Below are positions 45,389 to 54,316 of a DNA stretch of 64,000 bases, in pieces. Both the position numbers and the translations under genes were made by a program. The notes under the pieces are model-generated. The model had not been told where the DNA came from. It saw only the letters and a program-made list of their open reading frames with translations, and made no database searches. Source of the stretch: Cytobacillus eiseniae (GTDB taxonomy: Bacteria; Bacillota; Bacilli; Bacillales; Cytobacillaceae); assembly GCF_017874625.1 (NCBI RefSeq), contig NZ_JAGIKZ010000003.1:143574-207573 (forward strand). The letters run 5' to 3'. Each line of letters begins with the position of its first letter. Position 1 is the stretch's first letter.

Positions 45389-46558
45389 TTATTCGAATGC
45401 TTGTCTAAGTCTTGCTAATCCTTCTAGGACAGTGTCCTTTGGACAGCCGATATTCATGCGGACAAAGCCTTCTCCACCCGGTCCGTATTTTGGTCCAGGC
45501 TCAAGTGCTACTTTTCCTTTCTTTAATAGACGATCTTTGATCTCTTCATCACTGAATTGAAGGTTGCGGCAATCTAACCATATTAAATAGCCAGCTTCAG
45601 GCTCAATAACAGAAATGCCTGGTATCGATTCATGAATGTATGATTTTACGGTTTCGATATTTTCTTGGATATAGGCAAGAAATTCCTCTAGCCAAGTTTC
45701 TCCGTATCGATAGGCGGCCTCCATACCAATGATGCCAAAGGTCGATAAGGAGAAAAATCCTTGCTTCGCTTGTACACTTTCGAAAGCTTGTCGGAGCTTT
45801 TTATTCGGAATAATAACAGATGAAGCTTGTAATCCTGCTAGGTTAAAGGTTTTTGTTGGTGCGATACAAGTAATCGTAATGTCTCTATACTTCTCGTCTA
45901 AGGAGGCAATTGGTGTATGTTCATGAGGCTTTAAAATTAAATCTGAATGAATTTCATCTGATAAAATAAGGCAGTTATATTGTGCGCAAAGCTCTCCGAT
46001 TTTTTCTAATTCCTCTTTTGTCCATACTCTTCCACTAGGGTTATGAGGATTGCATAAAAGAAATAGCTGGACACCTTTTTGTAATTGACGCTCAAATGCT
46101 TCAAAATCAATTTCATATCGATCATTCTTTAAGTGTAGTGGGGCGTTCATGACTTTTCTGTCATTCTTTTCAATCATTTCAAAAAATGGGGTGTAGACAG
46201 GTGATTGCAGCATCACTGTATCGCCTGGTGAAGTGAAAGCTTCAATTGCAATCGCGATAGATGGAACGACGCCAGGACTGTAAAGCACCCATGATTCATC
46301 GATTTCCCACTTGTTTCTTTGTTTCATCCATTGCTTGACAGTGTTGGTTGTGGAAGAGGAGATATAAGTATACCCGTAGATGCCGTGTTCAAGTCTAGCT
46401 TGAAGCGCTTCCGTTACCTCTGTTGGCGGCAGAAAATCCATATCAGCAACCCACATTGGCAGTACATCACTCACTCCGAAGATTTTCTTTGTTAATCCCC
46501 ACTTAACAGAGGAAGTATGTTCCCGATTAATCCTTTGATCAAAATCATACCTTTTCAT
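45389..46558 (-). CDS. patB: PatB/MalY-family cystathionine beta-lyase (aminotransferase fold)
   Basis: 389 residues, PLP-dependent fold type I. Marks: ADMDFLPPTEVTEAL at the start, LCNPHNPSGRVW, LSDEIHSDLIL, and the PLP lysine in APTKTFNLAGLQ. PatB of B. subtilis is a C-S lyase acting on cystathionine and related thioethers. Same neighbourhood as B. subtilis (kapB-patB-yugE). Confidence 0.94.
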   Translation of the reverse strand: MKRYDFDQRINREHTSSVKWGLTKKIFGVSDVLPMWVADMDFLPPTEVTEALQARLEHGIYGYTYISSSTTNTVKQWMKQRNKWEIDESWVLYSPGVVPSIAIAIEAFTSPGDTVMLQSPVYTPFFEMIEKNDRKVMNAPLHLKNDRYEIDFEAFERQLQKGVQLFLLCNPHNPSGRVWTKEELEKIGELCAQYNCLILSDEIHSDLILKPHEHTPIASLDEKYRDITITCIAPTKTFNLAGLQASSVIIPNKKLRQAFESVQAKQGFFSLSTFGIIGMEAAYRYGETWLEEFLAYIQENIETVKSYIHESIPGISVIEPEAGYLIWLDCRNLQFSDEEIKDRLLKKGKVALEPGPKYGPGGEGFVRMNIGCPKDTVLEGLARLRQAFE

Positions 46559-46638
46559 AGAGAGCCCACCTTTTCAATTCAATTCTCACCTTCTATAATA
46601 AAGGATGGAAACAAAAAGTAAAAATAAAAGGTGATTAC

Positions 46639-46899
46639 ATGCAAATCCAAGAAATGAATCGTCAGCTTATAAGTGTTTTAGATGAATGGGACCCGTTCCA
46701 AATAGGGGCTGGCCAATACGAAACAGAAATTGCCGATGTAATACAAGCTGTTCATGATACAGAGGATAAAAATATGCTTGGTAGAAAAATTCAAGCCATT
46801 TATGAATTTTCCTTCGAGCAGATGATCCCATTGGAAAATTGTAAGAATACGGCAGTTAAGCTACTAACAATTAAAAATAGCGGATCTTGCCGATTATAG
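46639..46899 (+). CDS. yugE: YugE family protein (DUF1871)
   Basis: 86 residues, helical: VLDEWDPFQIGAGQYETEIA, VIQAVHDTED and AIYEFSFEQMIPLENC. Same length as B. subtilis YugE. The DPFQxGxGxYE block is typical of DUF1871, whose role is unknown (it resembles small immunity-like helical proteins). Divergent from patB. Confidence 0.9.
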   Translation: MQIQEMNRQLISVLDEWDPFQIGAGQYETEIADVIQAVHDTEDKNMLGRKIQAIYEFSFEQMIPLENCKNTAVKLLTIKNSGSCRL

Positions 46900-46903
46900 A
46901 AAC

Positions 46904-46929
46904 AGTCACCAGATGCTGGTGATTTTTCT
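46904..46929 (+). terminator. Terminator of yugE
   Basis: GTCACCAG / CTGGTGAT hairpin with ATG loop and T-run. Confidence 0.85.
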
Positions 46930-46951
46930 ATATAAACCTCAGTAAAAACGC

Positions 46952-47770
46952 TCAATGTGAGATAAAAGCCCTTATATGAGTTAGCACTTCATGTGGACGC
47001 TCTTCTGGCACAAGATGACCTGTATCATTTAAAATAATTAGCTTCGCATTCTTTAAATCCTTTTGCAGCCGTTTTCCAATTGATAATGGAACAACTTTAT
47101 CATATTCGCCCCATATTAATAGGCAAGGCGTTTTTATTTGATGCAATTTCTCAATCGGCAAGTCGCCTTCACGGTCACGAATCATACGTTTTAATGCATG
47201 GAAAATCCCATTCTCTAAAAAAGGTTCTAAATAACCTTTCTCCATTTCAGCGGTGATTTTTGAATGATCATAAACGACATTTCTTAAATTTTTCTCAACC
47301 CCTCCTGTTTTCTCAAGATGTCGCCTAACAAACAAATGAAAAAAAGGAAGATAGCTTGATGCAATCAGTGAGCGATTGGACTTTTGGAGGTAGGCGGAAC
47401 TGCAAAGCAACACACAGCCATCAACAAGTTCAGGTTTCAAATATGCAATATTAAGGGCAATTTGTCCGCCCATGGAATGTCCAATTAACGTTACTTTTTT
47501 TAATTGAAGCCGCTCACAGAGCTGAATAACGGTGTTGGCATGATTGATGTAAGAGTAAACATAGCGATGAGAGGTGCCGCTTCTGCCAAATGGTGGCAGG
47601 TCAATTGAGATCACATTGAATTCATCTTTTAAAAGAGGGATCAAGTGTCTGTAGCTAAAGGTAGAAGAGAGGAAGCCATGCAGTAAGATGATCGTTTGTC
47701 TTGTTTGGTCCTGTATATATGATTCGTAATAAATTTCATTCTCATTAATTGTTAATGTATGATGGCTCAT
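46952..47770 (-). CDS. yugF: YugF, alpha/beta hydrolase
   Basis: 272 residues: oxyanion region ILLHGFLSSTFSYRHL, nucleophile elbow IGHSMGGQIALN (serine about 98), acid in GEYDKVVP and the histidine in DTGHLVPEERP. Cytosolic hydrolase or esterase of unknown substrate. Lies between yugE and yugI as in B. subtilis. A terminator-like hairpin stands in its upstream region. Confidence 0.9.
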   Translation of the reverse strand: MSHHTLTINENEIYYESYIQDQTRQTIILLHGFLSSTFSYRHLIPLLKDEFNVISIDLPPFGRSGTSHRYVYSYINHANTVIQLCERLQLKKVTLIGHSMGGQIALNIAYLKPELVDGCVLLCSSAYLQKSNRSLIASSYLPFFHLFVRRHLEKTGGVEKNLRNVVYDHSKITAEMEKGYLEPFLENGIFHALKRMIRDREGDLPIEKLHQIKTPCLLIWGEYDKVVPLSIGKRLQKDLKNAKLIILNDTGHLVPEERPHEVLTHIRAFISH

Positions 47771-47837
47771 CTAGATTCCCTACTTTTACTTTTCCTCTTA
47801 TTATGTTCAGAAAAAAGGAGAATTACAATAAAAAAAA

Positions 47838-47862
47838 AGGGACAACCAAAAGGTTGTCCACT
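47838..47862 (-). terminator. Terminator-like hairpin upstream of yugF
   Basis: GGACAACC / GGTTGTCC with AAAA loop; on the minus strand it is followed by nine T, so it would stop transcription heading toward yugF. No minus-strand gene is seen between here and 48083, so it may be an attenuator in the yugF leader or the end of a small RNA. Confidence 0.65.
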
Positions 47863-48004
47863 TCAAAAAGGGGGAATACTAGAAAGCTTTATAAGATAAG
47901 GATTGCCATCATTCATTATTTTATACGTATGTTGTAAAGAAAATTTATTCATAATTACAATAAGTTGCGTACAAAATAGAGAACAACCGTACATTTAATA
48001 ATTT

Positions 48005-48033
48005 TTGATAAAAAGTCAATTATATAGTATAAT
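48005..48033 (+). promoter_or_regulatory. SigA-type promoter of yugI
   Basis: TTGATA, 17-base spacer, TATAAT, 51 bases before the yugI start. Near-consensus, fitting a strongly expressed gene. Confidence 0.7.
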
Positions 48034-48083
48034 TTTTAATTGCGAATAAAAGAGAAAAATAATATGTCATTAGGAGTGTTTTC

Positions 48084-48467
48084 ATGTCTGAGAAAATCGA
48101 AGTTGGAAGTGTAATTACAGGAAAGGTCACGGGTGTTCAACCATATGGTGCGTTTGTAGCATTAGATGAAAATACACAAGGACTTGTTCATATTTCTGAG
48201 GTTACTCATGGTTTTGTAAAAGATATTAATGAATTTTTAAAAGTGGGCGACGAAGTAAACGTGAAGGTTCTTTCAATTGACGAAGGAGCTGGAAAAATTG
48301 GTTTATCAATCCGTGCGACAGAAGAAGCACCAGTTGTTGAAGCAAAGGCAAAAAAACCAAAGAGCAAGCGTCAAGCTGCGCCGATTAAAGTAGATACAGA
48401 CTCTTCACAAGGCTTTAATACATTGAAAGATAAGCTTCAAGAATGGATTAATCAGTCACAAGCATAA
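48084..48467 (+). CDS. yugI: S1-domain RNA-binding protein, general stress protein 13 (YugI)
   Basis: 127 residues: an S1 domain (VGSVITGKVTGVQPYGAFVA, GLVHISEVTHGFVKDINEFL, KVLSIDEGAGKIGLSIRAT) and a basic tail rich in lysine and alanine. GSP13 associates with ribosomes in Bacillus. ATG follows TTAGGAGTGTTTTC. Confidence 0.95.
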   Translation: MSEKIEVGSVITGKVTGVQPYGAFVALDENTQGLVHISEVTHGFVKDINEFLKVGDEVNVKVLSIDEGAGKIGLSIRATEEAPVVEAKAKKPKSKRQAAPIKVDTDSSQGFNTLKDKLQEWINQSQA

Positions 48468-48478
48468 TGAGTAAAAAC

Positions 48479-48515
48479 AATTCCTCTGTTTAAAATAAGC
48501 AGAGGAATTTTTTTA
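48479..48515 (+). terminator. Terminator of yugI
   Basis: AATTCCTCTG / CAGAGGAATT stem then seven T. Confidence 0.92.
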
Positions 48516-48592
48516 TGCAATAAAAATGACTCTTTTTTATTCTATGAGTTACAATGAGAATGTATAAATTGGAAATGGGGGATTAGCATATT

Positions 48593-49783
48593 ATGACAAA
48601 ATCAAATGTAATTATTGATCAAACTGAAAAATACGGTGCAAACAATTATCATCCACTGCCAATCGTTATTTCTAAGGCTGAGGGTGTATGGGTGGAAGAT
48701 CCAGAAGGAAATAAATATATGGATATGTTAAGTGCCTATTCTGCTGTGAATCAAGGGCATCGTCATCCGAAAATTATTGCCGCATTAAAGGAACAAGCAG
48801 ATCGTGTGACATTAACTTCACGTGCTTTCCATAACGATCAGCTAGGCCCATGGTATGAAATGATCTGTAAGCTAACGAATAAAGAAATGGCTCTTCCAAT
48901 GAATACAGGTGCTGAGGCAGTTGAAACAGCAATAAAAGCAGCACGACGCTGGGCATATGATGTAAAAGGAGTGGCTGATAATCAAGCAGAAATCATAGCT
49001 TGTATCGGAAACTTCCATGGCCGGACAATGACAGCTGTTTCCCTTTCTTCTGAGGAAGAGTACAAGCGTGGATTTGGCCCAATGCTACCAGGAATCAAAT
49101 TAATCCCTTACGGTGATCTAGATGCATTGAAAAATGCAATCACTGAAAATACAGCAGCATTCTTGATTGAACCGATTCAAGGAGAAGCCGGAATTGTCAT
49201 CCCACCTGAAGGCTTCTTAAAGAAAGCATATGAAACGTGTAAAGAGAATAATGTGTTATTCATTGCTGATGAAATTCAAGCAGGACTTGCTCGTTCTGGA
49301 AAAATGTTTGCTTGTGAATGGGAAGATGTCGATCCTGATATGTACATTCTCGGCAAGGCATTAGGCGGGGGCGTATTCCCAATTTCTTGTGTTGTTGCGA
49401 ATAATGAAGTATTAGGTGTTTTCAACCCTGGTTCGCACGGTTCAACATTTGGTGGGAATCCGATGGCTTGCGCAGTATCAATTGCCTCAATGGATGTCCT
49501 TGTTGAAGAAAAGCTTGCAGAACGTTCCCTTCAGCTTGGTGACTACTTTAAGGCAAAATTAAAGGAAATCACGAATCCAATTATTAAAGAGGTTCGCGGA
49601 CGTGGATTATTTATCGGTGTTGAACTGACTGAGCCTGCACGTAAATATTGTGAAGCATTAAAAGAAGAAGGCTTATTATGTAAAGAAACACATGACACAG
49701 TTATTCGCTTTGCTCCACCTTTAGTTATTAGCGAAGAAGACTTAGATTGGGCAATTGAGCGTATTAAAAAAGTATTAGGTTAA
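48593..49783 (+). CDS. rocD: Ornithine aminotransferase
   Basis: 396 residues, class III aminotransferase. N-terminal [55 protein letters not shown] block, [15 protein letters not shown], and the PLP lysine in LGKALGGG. It converts ornithine and 2-oxoglutarate to glutamate semialdehyde and glutamate in arginine degradation. Alone here, without rocE or rocF. I saw no -12/-24 (SigL) promoter. Confidence 0.96.
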   Translation: MTKSNVIIDQTEKYGANNYHPLPIVISKAEGVWVEDPEGNKYMDMLSAYSAVNQGHRHPKIIAALKEQADRVTLTSRAFHNDQLGPWYEMICKLTNKEMALPMNTGAEAVETAIKAARRWAYDVKGVADNQAEIIACIGNFHGRTMTAVSLSSEEEYKRGFGPMLPGIKLIPYGDLDALKNAITENTAAFLIEPIQGEAGIVIPPEGFLKKAYETCKENNVLFIADEIQAGLARSGKMFACEWEDVDPDMYILGKALGGGVFPISCVVANNEVLGVFNPGSHGSTFGGNPMACAVSIASMDVLVEEKLAERSLQLGDYFKAKLKEITNPIIKEVRGRGLFIGVELTEPARKYCEALKEEGLLCKETHDTVIRFAPPLVISEEDLDWAIERIKKVLG

Positions 49784-49787
49784 TAGA

Positions 49788-49822
49788 AAAAATCCTTGCA
49801 CAATCGATGTGCAAGGATTTTT
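49788..49822 (+). terminator. Terminator of rocD
   Basis: AAATCCTTGCACA / TGTGCAAGGATTT stem with T-run. Confidence 0.93.
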
Positions 49823-49836
49823 AATTGGTGAAGCTG

Positions 49837-49939
49837 TCCGTATAGTAGAGAAAGATACCGATATATTAGTGAACCTATTAGTATATTAGCAAACTTGCTG
49901 ATATAAAAGCGAACTGGTCCGTATATTAGTGAACGATCC
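49837..49939. repeat. Degenerate tandem repeat of about 20-21 bp, five units
   Basis: Units follow the pattern CCGTATATTAGTGAACC: CCGTATAGTAGAGAAAG, CCGATATATTAGTGAAC, AGTATATTAGCAAAC, TGATATAAAAGCGAAC and CCGTATATTAGTGAAC, each about 20-21 bases from the next. Non-coding, between rocD and the sugar-acid locus. Confidence 0.7.
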
Positions 49940-49965
49940 AATTAAAAGAGCAAAAACATCCAATC

Positions 49966-50721
49966 TTACAGTGATGCTTGCCAGCCTCCGTCAACGTATA
50001 CCGTATGCCCATTCACATAATTAGACGCAGCTGATGCAAGATAAATCGCCGTGCCGATCAATTCTTCGGGATTGCCCCAGCGTTGTAGCGGCACTTCGCT
50101 TTTTACCCATTGATCAAATGCAGGATCGTTTGATAGCGGCTCTGTTAAATCAGTTAAGAAATAGCCAGGACCAATCGCGTTTGTTTGAATGTTGTATTTC
50201 CCCCATTCAGTAGCCATCGATTTTGTGAGCATTTTTAATCCTCCCTTGGCTGAACAGTAATTTCCGATGTTTGGGCGAGCCTTCTCTGCATTTAAAGACG
50301 TAATATTGATGATCTTTCCTTTTTGTCTATTTTTCATATATGTAAAAACAGCTTGGGACATATAGAAAGCAGAATTTAAGTTCACATTGATGACTGTATT
50401 CCAATCCTCATTTGTTAACTCTTCTAATGGTGCACGGCGCTGGATGCCAGCATTATTAATGAGGACATCAATTGGCCCTACGGTTTCCTCGATGACTTTT
50501 ACATTTTCAATGACAGCTGCCTTGTCGCTTACATCAAATGTATAGCCATATGCTTTTTCTCCAAGCTCTGCAGCTACCTTCTCTGTCGCATCATGATTAC
50601 GTCCATTAATAATGACTTTTGCTCCGGCTTTCAAAAAGCCCTTGGCTAAGCTTAATCCAATCCCTCTTGTTGATCCAGTAATTAAAATAATTTTATCTGT
50701 CACATTAAAAAGATTATTCAT
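49966..50721 (-). CDS. SDR-family reductase, gluconate 5-dehydrogenase/KduD-like
   Basis: 251 residues: TGSTRGIGLSLA cofactor loop, NNAGIQRRAPLEEL, ITSLNAEKARPNIGNYCSAK-type catalytic region with serine, tyrosine and lysine, and YLASAASNYVNGHTVYVDGG. NNAGIQ with RRAPL is typical of gluconate 5-dehydrogenases (IdnO/Gno), which interconvert D-gluconate and 5-keto-D-gluconate. It sits after the gluconokinase gene on the same strand, 31 bases away, which fits feeding 5-ketogluconate into gluconate. ATG follows AAAGGGGAAGCAG. Confidence 0.85.
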   Translation of the reverse strand: MNNLFNVTDKIILITGSTRGIGLSLAKGFLKAGAKVIINGRNHDATEKVAAELGEKAYGYTFDVSDKAAVIENVKVIEETVGPIDVLINNAGIQRRAPLEELTNEDWNTVINVNLNSAFYMSQAVFTYMKNRQKGKIINITSLNAEKARPNIGNYCSAKGGLKMLTKSMATEWGKYNIQTNAIGPGYFLTDLTEPLSNDPAFDQWVKSEVPLQRWGNPEELIGTAIYLASAASNYVNGHTVYVDGGWQASL

Positions 50722-50752
50722 TCTGCTTCCCCTTTCATTTCCCTCTGTTAAG

Positions 50753-52222
50753 CTATCGAATTCGATTGATCGTTTCTGAAAGTTCTTTGTATAAAGCAAA
50801 CATTTCCATGTAGATCTCATGGTTTTCCTTTATTGGCATGTATTGTCCCTTCATCGGAATATGCTCTTTAATCATCGAGAGATCTTGTGTGACGCCTATT
50901 CCATATAAAGCAAGCCAAGCAGCTCCCCATGAGGAACTTTGATGACTAACAGGTACTTGTACTTCTTGATTGAACATATCAGCTAGGATTTGTAGCCAAA
51001 GTGGAGAACGGGCAAATCCACCACTTGCAAGAATTTTCTTAGGTGGTCCAGCAAGTCTCTCTAATGTTTGGCCGACATGATAAATACTATAGATGACTCC
51101 TTCTAATCCAGCACGAACGATATGTTCTTTTTTATGGCGTAAAGAAAGACCAAAAATATTCCCACGAACCTTTGAATTCCACATCGGTGCTCTTTCTCCA
51201 TTTAAATAGGGAAGGAATAATAGTTCTTCTGCACCAGGCTGTACTTTTGCAGCTAATGCGATGAATGAGTCAAAGTCTTCATTGCTGCCGAATGTATCTT
51301 TCAGCCATTGTAGAACGATGCCGCCATTATTTGTTGGCCCACCAACAAGGGATAATTGATCAGTAAAGCGGTAGCAAAATGTTTGCTGCTGCTCATCTAT
51401 TTTGGGAGTGGAAATTAATTGTCTAATCGCCCCGCTCGTTCCAATCGTGATGGCTACTTCTCCTGGATCAATCGCACCAATTCCTAGGTTTGCTAATGGG
51501 CCATCACTAGCACCAATCACAAATGGAAGATTCATTGTAATCCCCATTTGATTGGCAATCTCTTGATCTAATCCTTCTAGTACAGTCGTTGGTGGGACAG
51601 GCTGGAAGAGCTTTTCCTCAGTTATACCGGCTATTTGGAGTGCTTTCTCACTCCAAGTAAGTGTATGAACATCAAACAACCCTGTAGCAGATGCAATAGA
51701 GTAATCAACATATTTTACTCCAAACCAGCGGTAAAGGAGAAATTCCTTGATTGAAACAAATGAATCTGCCTGTAAATAAGGTTCATATTTATTTTCCTTC
51801 ATCCACATTAGTTTCACTAAAGGAGACATTGGATGAATGGGTGTTCCAGTTGCTTCATAAATAGAAGGCTCACGTTCTTTTAATTTTGCAGCTTCTGCGG
51901 CTGCTCGCCCGTCTGCCCATGTAATGGATGGGGATAATGGCTCTCCCTTGCTGTTCATACAGATGAGTGAATGCATCGCACTAGATAAACCAATCGCGTA
52001 AATACGATCTGACTGAATGTTGCTGCATTCAGTTAACCAGCGAATTACGTTAATTGCTGCCTTTTCTATTTCTAATGGATCTTGTTCAGCCCAGCTTGGA
52101 AATGGGGTAAGAAGTGGGTACGCCACTTCATGTTCGGCTAAAACGATTCCGGATACATTAAAAGCTACAGCCTTTACACTAGTCGTACCAATATCAAGGC
52201 CAATGACAATCGATTTGTCCAT
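50753..52222 (-). CDS. gntK: Gluconokinase (FGGY family)
   Basis: 489 residues: GLDIGTTSVKAVAF at the start, SSAMHSLICMN, the ATP-binding ITIGTSGAIRQL, FLPYLNGERAPMW and ILASGGFARSPLW near the end, as in B. subtilis GntK. Phosphorylates D-gluconate to 6-phosphogluconate, the substrate of the gnd gene on the other arm of the locus. ATG at 52222 is preceded by GGGAGGTATAGTT; five upstream in-frame codons are not needed. Other FGGY sugar kinases (xylulokinase) are an alternative. Confidence 0.88.
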   Translation of the reverse strand: MDKSIVIGLDIGTTSVKAVAFNVSGIVLAEHEVAYPLLTPFPSWAEQDPLEIEKAAINVIRWLTECSNIQSDRIYAIGLSSAMHSLICMNSKGEPLSPSITWADGRAAAEAAKLKEREPSIYEATGTPIHPMSPLVKLMWMKENKYEPYLQADSFVSIKEFLLYRWFGVKYVDYSIASATGLFDVHTLTWSEKALQIAGITEEKLFQPVPPTTVLEGLDQEIANQMGITMNLPFVIGASDGPLANLGIGAIDPGEVAITIGTSGAIRQLISTPKIDEQQQTFCYRFTDQLSLVGGPTNNGGIVLQWLKDTFGSNEDFDSFIALAAKVQPGAEELLFLPYLNGERAPMWNSKVRGNIFGLSLRHKKEHIVRAGLEGVIYSIYHVGQTLERLAGPPKKILASGGFARSPLWLQILADMFNQEVQVPVSHQSSSWGAAWLALYGIGVTQDLSMIKEHIPMKGQYMPIKENHEIYMEMFALYKELSETINRIR

Positions 52223-52321
52223 AACTATACCTCCCATACAATTTAGAAGCTTATTCAGGAATGTTTTTGCATGACGAAATTAGATGAACATGTGACTCTC
52301 ATGGTTCAAATAGAAGATCAT

Positions 52322-53179
52322 TTACATTCGCTTTGTTTTAATGACATTTCTTATTTTTTGAATTGAATCTTTCATTTGACTGTTCAGCTTCACATTCACA
52401 TTTACATGCAAGGCATCAATAATACTTAGCTGGGCTAGTCGAGAAGCAAGTGCCTCCGAGCGGAATTCTGTTTCTTCAGATACAGTAAATAAAGTAATAT
52501 CAGCTATTTTGCTAAGCGGGGTTGTGGCATAATGAGTAATTCCAATAGTAGTAGCCCCATTGGATTTGGCTACTTCTAGAGCTTCGATTATATCTCTGCT
52601 CCTGCCCGAATGGGAAATGCCGACCGCCACATCGTTCTCCGTAAGCTGTGAAGCACTCATAATCTGCAGATGTGAATCGGTATAGCAATTTGTATTCATT
52701 CCACTTCGAATGAATTTGTGGTGTGCGTCCATGGCAATAGAACCTGATCCTCCAAGCCCGTAGAAACAAATTTTTCCAGCTGATACAAAAGCACTTACCG
52801 CTGATTTAAATTGGTTCATGTCAATCACTTGAAGTGTGTCCTCTAATGTTCGAATATTTGATTTAAAAATTTTTGTTGCAATCGTCTTTTCATCATCCTC
52901 AACGGTGATTGCCTCGTAAATGTCCTTTATAGGCGATGAAATTTCCGATGCAATCGCAATTTTCATTGCTTGATAGCCTTTGAACCCAATGCGCTTACAA
53001 AAACGGAATACGGTAGCATCTGCAATTCCAAGATCTTCTGCCAGTTCACTGATGGTTGAGTGAATAATCTTTTCAGGGTGGTTTAAAATAAGGTTTGCGA
53101 CAGATTGTTCTTTTTCACTTAGACGTGAGTATATTGCCCGAATTCGAGTAAAACATTGTGGTGCTTGAGAATCATTCAT
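52322..53179 (-). CDS. RpiR/MurR-family transcriptional regulator
   Basis: 285 residues: an N-terminal RpiR-type helix-turn-helix (LAEDLGIADATVFRFCKRIG) and a C-terminal SIS domain (KICFYGLGGSGSIAMDAHHK, VGISHSGRSRDIIEAL) that binds phosphosugars. It is the likely regulator of the sugar-acid locus, sensing a phosphorylated intermediate such as 6-phosphogluconate or KDPG. ATG follows TTAAGGAGAAAAACAA. First gene of the minus arm, divergent from gnd. Confidence 0.93.
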   Translation of the reverse strand: MNDSQAPQCFTRIRAIYSRLSEKEQSVANLILNHPEKIIHSTISELAEDLGIADATVFRFCKRIGFKGYQAMKIAIASEISSPIKDIYEAITVEDDEKTIATKIFKSNIRTLEDTLQVIDMNQFKSAVSAFVSAGKICFYGLGGSGSIAMDAHHKFIRSGMNTNCYTDSHLQIMSASQLTENDVAVGISHSGRSRDIIEALEVAKSNGATTIGITHYATTPLSKIADITLFTVSEETEFRSEALASRLAQLSIIDALHVNVNVKLNSQMKDSIQKIRNVIKTKRM

Positions 53180-53271
53180 TTGTTTTTCTCCTTAAAATCA
53201 ATTCTTCAAGTTAAAGTTAACATCAAAATAGAACGATTTCATCATTTTTATTCTAACCAAAAATAAGTGAT

Positions 53272-53316
53272 GAAAAAAATTTTTCTGAATGCTTGCGCTT
53301 TATTGAAAAATTTTTC
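53272..53316. promoter_or_regulatory. Two GAAAAAWTTTTTC boxes, candidate RpiR operators
   Basis: GAAAAAAATTTTTC (53272-53285) and the perfect palindrome GAAAAATTTTTC (53305-53316) lie 33 bases apart, three helical turns, in the rpiR-gnd divergent spacer. Palindromes of GAAA-TTTC type are bound by several RpiR-family regulators in Firmicutes. The second box directly precedes TTGAAA (53317), which with TAATAT 17 bases later could be the gnd promoter. Confidence 0.55.
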
Positions 53317-53398
53317 TTGAAATAAAAATAATTTTATACTAATATGACATTAGAAGAAATAAAATTTCACAAAATTGTTTGAAAGGGGTTACATAATT

Positions 53399-54295
53399 AT
53401 GAAGTTAGCAATGATTGGCCTCGGGAAAATGGGCTACAACTTAGCACTCAACCTCATTGATCATGGGCATGAAGTAGTTGCCAATGATGTAAATGCTGCT
53501 CAAATAGAGAAAATTTCTACTGAAGGAGCAATTGCAGCCTATTCATTAGAAGAGGTTGTTCAACAGCTAGAAACCCCACGTATTATTTGGTTAATGGTGC
53601 CAGCTGGTGACATTACTGAAAGCGTTATCTCTACCTTAGTACCAATGTTGGATAAAGGTGATATTATTATCGAAGGCGGAAATTCGAATTATAAAGATAC
53701 AATTCGCCTAGGAAATGAATTATTGGAAAAAGGAATTTATTTCTTTGATTGTGGTACAAGTGGTGGAGTAGATGGTGCAAGACATGGAATCTGTACGATG
53801 ATTGGCGGGGATCCAGAAGTCTTTAAAACAATCGAACCAATTATTAAAGATACTTCAGTTGAAAATGGATACTTTTATTCTGGTAAATTAGGTAGTGGTC
53901 ACTTTTTGAAAATGATTCACAATGGAATTGAATATGGGATGATGCAATCAATTGCAGAAGGATTCGATATTCTTACGAAAAGTGAATTTGACTATGACTT
54001 TGAAGGGGTAGCGAAAGTATGGAATCATGGTTCTGTTATTCGCTCTTGGTTAATGGAATTAACTGAGAATGCCTTTTCGAAGGATCCAAAGCTAGAAGGA
54101 ATAAAAGGGATCATGAATTCTTCTGGTGAAGGAAAATGGACAGTTGAAACGGCATTAGATTTGCAAGTTCCAGCTCCAGTCATTACTTTATCACTTTTGA
54201 TGAGATATCGATCATTGGAAGATGATACGTTTACAGGAAAAGTAGTTGCGGCACTGCGTAATGAGTTTGGTGGACACGAAATAGTAAAAAAATAA
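53399..54295 (+). CDS. gnd: 6-phosphogluconate dehydrogenase, decarboxylating, short form
   Basis: 298 residues, of the short YqeC/GndA-like class rather than the common 470-residue enzyme. AMIGLGKMGYNLALNL binds NAD(P); IEGGNSNYKDTIR, FDCGTSGGVDGARHG, and LKMIHNGIEYGMMQSIAEG contain the catalytic lysine and glutamate. Oxidises 6-phosphogluconate to ribulose 5-phosphate and CO2. First gene of the plus arm; ATG after AAAGGGGTTACATAATT. Confidence 0.93.
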   Translation: MKLAMIGLGKMGYNLALNLIDHGHEVVANDVNAAQIEKISTEGAIAAYSLEEVVQQLETPRIIWLMVPAGDITESVISTLVPMLDKGDIIIEGGNSNYKDTIRLGNELLEKGIYFFDCGTSGGVDGARHGICTMIGGDPEVFKTIEPIIKDTSVENGYFYSGKLGSGHFLKMIHNGIEYGMMQSIAEGFDILTKSEFDYDFEGVAKVWNHGSVIRSWLMELTENAFSKDPKLEGIKGIMNSSGEGKWTVETALDLQVPAPVITLSLLMRYRSLEDDTFTGKVVAALRNEFGGHEIVKK

Positions 54296-54316
54296 AAATT
54301 CAAGGGGGATTTTGGA

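Noticed and set aside
53287..53303. CcpA cre site in TGCTTGCGCTTTATT
   Set aside because: It misses key positions of the cre consensus (no WTGNAANCG half).
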